Below, piece by piece: positions 60,505-64,000 of a stretch of 64,000 bases of DNA (the stretch's first letter is position 1; each line of letters begins with the position of its first letter). The notes below the pieces were generated by a model. The model was not told the DNA's origin. It worked only from the letters and a program-made list of their open reading frames with translations, and did no database searches. Both the position numbers and the translations under genes were made by a program. Origin of the DNA: Defluviitaleaceae bacterium (GTDB lineage Bacteria > Bacillota > Clostridia > Lachnospirales > WQUN01); assembly GCA_009785605.1 (NCBI GenBank), contig WQVY01000005.1:1-64000 (forward strand), given 5' to 3'.

Positions 60505-60578
60505 TTTAACACTTGAATTAACGTAACAGCAAGCAATCAAGGTGAACATATTTTTATAGACTACTGGAGGAAAGCAAA

Positions 60579-61073
60579 ATGTCAGAAACAACTATGCTAC
60601 GGATAGAAGATGCCATACAAAATCTGCCTGCCGGCAGTTTAAGAAACAATGCGCTAAGTTTTGTGGAATTTTTAAACAATGAAGGTCTCACACCGGTTAA
60701 GTGTCCTTGGACTGAGAACAAATGGAAAATCCCGTTTGGCGAATATTATATTGGTTGGATAAGCCTTAGTCCAAAAAGCTGGTCTTACGAAAATTTTAAT
60801 TATCTCCAATTTGATGAATATGTAGACGATGACCATAAATTCGCCACAACCATTCACAAATACGTTAAGGTATGCAAAAATCCATGCCATGATGAGTGTT
60901 GGGGTGCAATGGATGTAATGGTTTTTGACAAACAGTTTAATAATGTATGCTCTAATCATGGACTTGCCATTAGTAACCCAAGCATGAAAACGATTGAGCA
61001 CATAAAGAAACTAATCAGCTACAACAAAAAAATTGTACCGCGTAAACATATATATCATTGCCACAACTTGTAG
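60579..61073 (+). CDS. Hypothetical protein (164 aa)
   Basis: Intact ORF with RBS ctggaggaaag. Confidence 0.6.
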   Translation: MSETTMLRIEDAIQNLPAGSLRNNALSFVEFLNNEGLTPVKCPWTENKWKIPFGEYYIGWISLSPKSWSYENFNYLQFDEYVDDDHKFATTIHKYVKVCKNPCHDECWGAMDVMVFDKQFNNVCSNHGLAISNPSMKTIEHIKKLISYNKKIVPRKHIYHCHNL

Positions 61074-61128
61074 TAGAGGCGAGCATTTAGCTATCCTTTG
61101 TAACCGTAGTCATGTAATTGATACATTA

Positions 61129-61170
61129 CAGGAGCAGTAGGACTTGAACCCACGATATCTGGTTTTGGAG
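61129..61170 (-). repeat. tRNA-Trp 3'-half fragment (att-like copy 1)
   Basis: Minus strand ctccaaaaccagatatcgtgggttcaagtcctactgctcctg: CCA anticodon loop to acceptor end. Confidence 0.8.
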
Positions 61171-61310
61171 AAGAGCAATCGTTTGGCGCAAAACCCAACA
61201 AAACCAACCAACTCAGCACCCGCAGATGCCTCTCTCGGCGACGGTTCAGCGACGAACCGCTTCGATAAGATGCCAGACAACCCACCAACAAAATGCAGAG
61301 AAAAAGCAAA

Positions 61311-61550
61311 CTATAGTTTTTGATAAAATGCATTAATCTCCAGTCCGTTTGCGCTACAAACATCCTTAGCAATATTTTGAATAACGCCAATCTTTATTGG
61401 CTTATGGTTTGGTACAGTAATAGCGTGTTCTTTGCTGTTAATAATTTTGGACAGCCTAATATGGCTTCCTGTTTGCCGTATTACGGAATAGCCATGCCGC
61501 TTTAAAAGGGTTATTAGTTCGCTGGCATCCACATCTCTTGGTACTTTCAT
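61311..61550 (-). CDS. hicA: HicA-like toxin
   Basis: SELITLLKRHGYSVIRQTGSHIRLSK...ITVPNHKPIKIGVIQNIAKDV. Confidence 0.9.
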   Translation of the reverse strand: MKVPRDVDASELITLLKRHGYSVIRQTGSHIRLSKIINSKEHAITVPNHKPIKIGVIQNIAKDVCSANGLEINAFYQKL

Positions 61551-61756
61551 ACGGCTATAACCTCATCTTTAACCAAATGTATACGGATTAATGAAGGCAA
61601 CTCCGACGGGTCAAAGTGGCACTTTACAGCGTCACGTAGCATTGTTGGAAGCTCCTCATACTCGTCACATTGGGTGTATATTGAATGGCCTACAGCTTGG
61701 GCTTCATAGCCGCCATCTAAGGATTCAACTACTGTAAAAATTATTTCATTTGTCAT
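61547..61756 (-). CDS. hicB: HicB-like antitoxin
   Basis: IIFTVVESLDGGYEAQAVGHSIYTQCDEYEELPTMLRDAVKCHF; 4-nt overlap with hicA. Confidence 0.8.
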   Translation of the reverse strand: MTNEIIFTVVESLDGGYEAQAVGHSIYTQCDEYEELPTMLRDAVKCHFDPSELPSLIRIHLVKDEVIAV

Positions 61757-61828
61757 TTCTCTGCTCCCTTCATTCTTGTGTCAAGCAATCAAAGCCAGCA
61801 AAAACAGAGAGAAAATGTTTTACCGCAC

Positions 61829-62041
61829 TTACGCTTGCAGTGCTAGCTCCCGTACATACTCAATCGCTTTCACCTTGCTAGACTCTGGCAATCTATAAAA
61901 GTCTTGCATGAATGCGTGGTTGCGCATTATTATTTCTTCATCATCAACCGTAACAGTGAATGTACGCAACTGTACCTCACCCCTAGCATGAGCCAAAGCC
62001 TCTTGTAGTCCCTGCATTGTATCTTCATGCACACTACTCAT
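61829..62041 (-). CDS. Small hypothetical protein, possible orphan antitoxin-like
   Basis: MSSVHEDTMQGLQEALAHARGEVQLRTFTVTVDDEEI...; RBS aaggaaaggagc. Confidence 0.55.
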   Translation of the reverse strand: MSSVHEDTMQGLQEALAHARGEVQLRTFTVTVDDEEIIMRNHAFMQDFYRLPESSKVKAIEYVRELALQA

Positions 62042-62319
62042 TATTTTAGCTCCTTTCCTTCCATGCGTATAATCATGCATTGACAATAGAAACCCATTAG
62101 TTGCCGGATAGTCTGAACCTTCGCTAATTATAGCATCAATAATATAGTTGGGATATAGTTACGGTTTCGCCTTCGTTTGACTAGATACGCATATACGATG
62201 ATTACAGGAAAAATAATATGCAAATAATATTTGCGTCAAAGCACAAATTATATGCGATTCAGTGCATGACGCAAGGGTGCGTGTATGCTAGAATCCTCGA
62301 AAGAAAGGAGTTGAGCGGT

Positions 62320-63111
62320 ATGAATGCGGCAGATGACAAAGAAAAGCGAGCAAAAAGCAAGTTGTTTCCTGGTGTAGCATGGAGTGAGGCAATTCAGTGT
62401 GTTGAAAAGATTTTTAATCTAGGTAAACATGTATCCTATATGGCACTCGCTAAGGAATATGGGTTAACATCTCCAAACACTGGTACATTTAAGGCTAGGA
62501 TTAGTGCCGCTAAGCAATTCGGATTGATTGACACAGCCAGAGAAACAATCACTTTGACCGATGATGCTAGAATCCTATTGGTCAACAATAATGAACAAGA
62601 ACGTCATAGACTCCATGTAAAATGCTTTTCATCACCAGTGTTATATAGAAAACTTATAGATAGGTATGAGAACGGCGCAATACCATCACAGTCTACATTG
62701 GAAAATATTCTAATGCATGATTTTGACATAACAGTTAAAGCGAAAGAGACAGCAGCGATGTGTTTTCTTGCGACAGTATCAGAGCTTAATTTTGATAAAG
62801 CTGGAATCTTAATCTTGCAGCGTGGTGAGTTAAACGAGCACATTGAAGATGAAAACGCAGATGTCCCGACAGAACAATCATCTCCAATTGAAAAGATAGA
62901 CGATGCCGTCCCTTCCACAGATAAGATTCAACATCATACAGTTGATACACATGAGTTAAAGATTCCAACATTTACACCCGGGAAGGAGATTATCGTTAAA
63001 ATCCCTAGTGACCTAAGTACGGATGATGTTGAAATAGCAAAAATGCATCTTGATATTTTAGGAAAATACCTTGATAAATATGTCGAGAAGAAGGAGAAAG
63101 AAGTGCAATAA
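62320..63111 (+). CDS. Hypothetical protein (263 aa) with possible N-terminal wHTH
   Basis: RBS gaaaggag before ATG 62320; GKHVSYMALAKEYGLTSPNTGTFKARISAAKQFGLID. Confidence 0.65.
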   Translation: MNAADDKEKRAKSKLFPGVAWSEAIQCVEKIFNLGKHVSYMALAKEYGLTSPNTGTFKARISAAKQFGLIDTARETITLTDDARILLVNNNEQERHRLHVKCFSSPVLYRKLIDRYENGAIPSQSTLENILMHDFDITVKAKETAAMCFLATVSELNFDKAGILILQRGELNEHIEDENADVPTEQSSPIEKIDDAVPSTDKIQHHTVDTHELKIPTFTPGKEIIVKIPSDLSTDDVEIAKMHLDILGKYLDKYVEKKEKEVQ

Positions 63112-63241
63112 CGCAACAAAAGCCAAACCATCTTAAGTGGTCTGGCCTCTGGCTATCCCGCGAAAAAAGTTCGCTAGATATAGTGAGTCTTCGCATACTT
63201 ACTATAGCACTATACATTCGTTGGAGCAAGAGGTACTTCTT

Positions 63242-63394
63242 ATGGAAAGGAGTCTTGCTACCATGAAGGATTATGTAATCATATACACACCATACATAAC
63301 TCGTAATGGCAAAAGAATTTTTGCACGGAGTTATGGATTAAAAGCTTTTCGTCTCGCAATACCACGAGACAAGTACCGTCCTAGACCTAGATAG
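63242..63394 (+). CDS. Small ORF (50 aa), uncertain
   Basis: MERSLATMKDYVIIYTPYITRNGKRIFARSYGLKAFRLAIPRDKYRPRPR. Confidence 0.45.
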   Translation: MERSLATMKDYVIIYTPYITRNGKRIFARSYGLKAFRLAIPRDKYRPRPR

Positions 63395-63731
63395 TAATCA
63401 CTTTACTGTTCTAGCCAGTAAAGTAAAAATAGCTGCTAAAGGCTCATAGCCATAAGCAGCTATTTTGTTACGTGGAATAGCAGTAAATTTCACATAATAT
63501 TCAATAACGACGTCGCTGTTGGCGTCGCTTACCCATAGGCCTATGTAGTCTCTGGATTGGTGTACACCACATCCATCGGCGAGTCGTCGCCGTAATAGAC
63601 ACAAACAATTGAAAACAGATGCAAATACATGACAACATCTACAATAATTTGCCAGATTTCCGATGCAATAAAAAAAGTCGAGTCACTGGAAAACCCAGCA
63701 AACTCAACCTTTCCCATGTTGCACATGGTAA

Positions 63732-63782
63732 CAGGAGCAGTAGGACTTGAACCCACGACATCCGGTTTTGGAGACCGACGTT
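63732..63782 (-). repeat. tRNA-Trp 3'-half fragment (att-like copy 2)
   Basis: Minus strand cgtcggtctccaaaaccggatgtcgtgggttcaagtcctactgctcctg; no matching 5' half follows. Confidence 0.8.
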
Positions 63783-63801
63783 AACATCATTTAAAGCGAG
63801 C

Positions 63802-64000
63802 CTAAAACAGTTTCTGCAATCTAGCTTCGTTATCCATATAAAATTTTGCAAGCCAATCCTCACTATACACTAATCCATATACTTCTAAAACAGCGGATAT
63901 ATCCACATTAAATCCAATGCTTTCTAGTGTAGTTATAAGCTCAAACAACTCTTTGTCCTTATTGTCTTTGATTATGGTTACAACATCAGTTAAATCTCGA
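63802..64000 (-). CDS. Hypothetical protein, C-terminal part (truncated by window edge)
   Basis: ...RDLTDVVTIIKDNKDKELFELITTLESIGFNVDISAVLEVYGLVYSEDWLAKFYMDNEARLQKLF*. Confidence 0.6.
   Translation of the reverse strand, partial: RDLTDVVTIIKDNKDKELFELITTLESIGFNVDISAVLEVYGLVYSEDWLAKFYMDNEARLQKLF

Noticed and set aside
61129-61170. Functional tRNA gene
   Set aside because: Only anticodon loop to 3' end present at both sites; no D-arm or 5' acceptor strand found upstream

Overview
This 64 kb window looks chromosomal, from a spore-forming clostridial-type Firmicute (inferred from spoVM, spoVD-like PBPs, cdaA/ybbR, and the ffh-ylxM and clpX-clpP gene orders). Housekeeping blocks: miaA (partial); a sugar transferase/CapD/epimerase locus; a type IV pilus locus (prepilin peptidase, a PilM-PilN fusion, PilO-like); khpA-rpsP-ffh-ylxM; gap; rng and an unannotated 24-aa spoVM; tldD/tldE; prs; clpX/clpP/tig; trpS; a B12-binding radical SAM; ybbR/cdaA; htrA; and a dcw-like cell-wall cluster (PBP1, rsmH, ftsL-like, two PBP2-like proteins, murE, murF, mraY, murD, ftsW/rodA). 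The most interesting part is the accessory region at about 8.7-15.8 kb. It holds an HTH+TPR (RRNPP-like) regulator directly followed by three tandem genes for secreted Gly/Pro-rich peptides. Each peptide gene is fused to a duplicated copy of the regulator's 3' end, and a decayed fourth fragment lies downstream. Palindromic candidate operators sit in the divergent interval with an ABC exporter. Also notable: a family of ~102-106 nt intergenic hairpin elements with conserved cores and ends but different self-complementary stems; a HEPN/MNT module bracketed by near-identical hairpins; and a 2.6 kb HicAB-bearing island bounded by direct repeats of a tRNA-Trp 3' half. All family calls come from reading the sequence; no database search was run.
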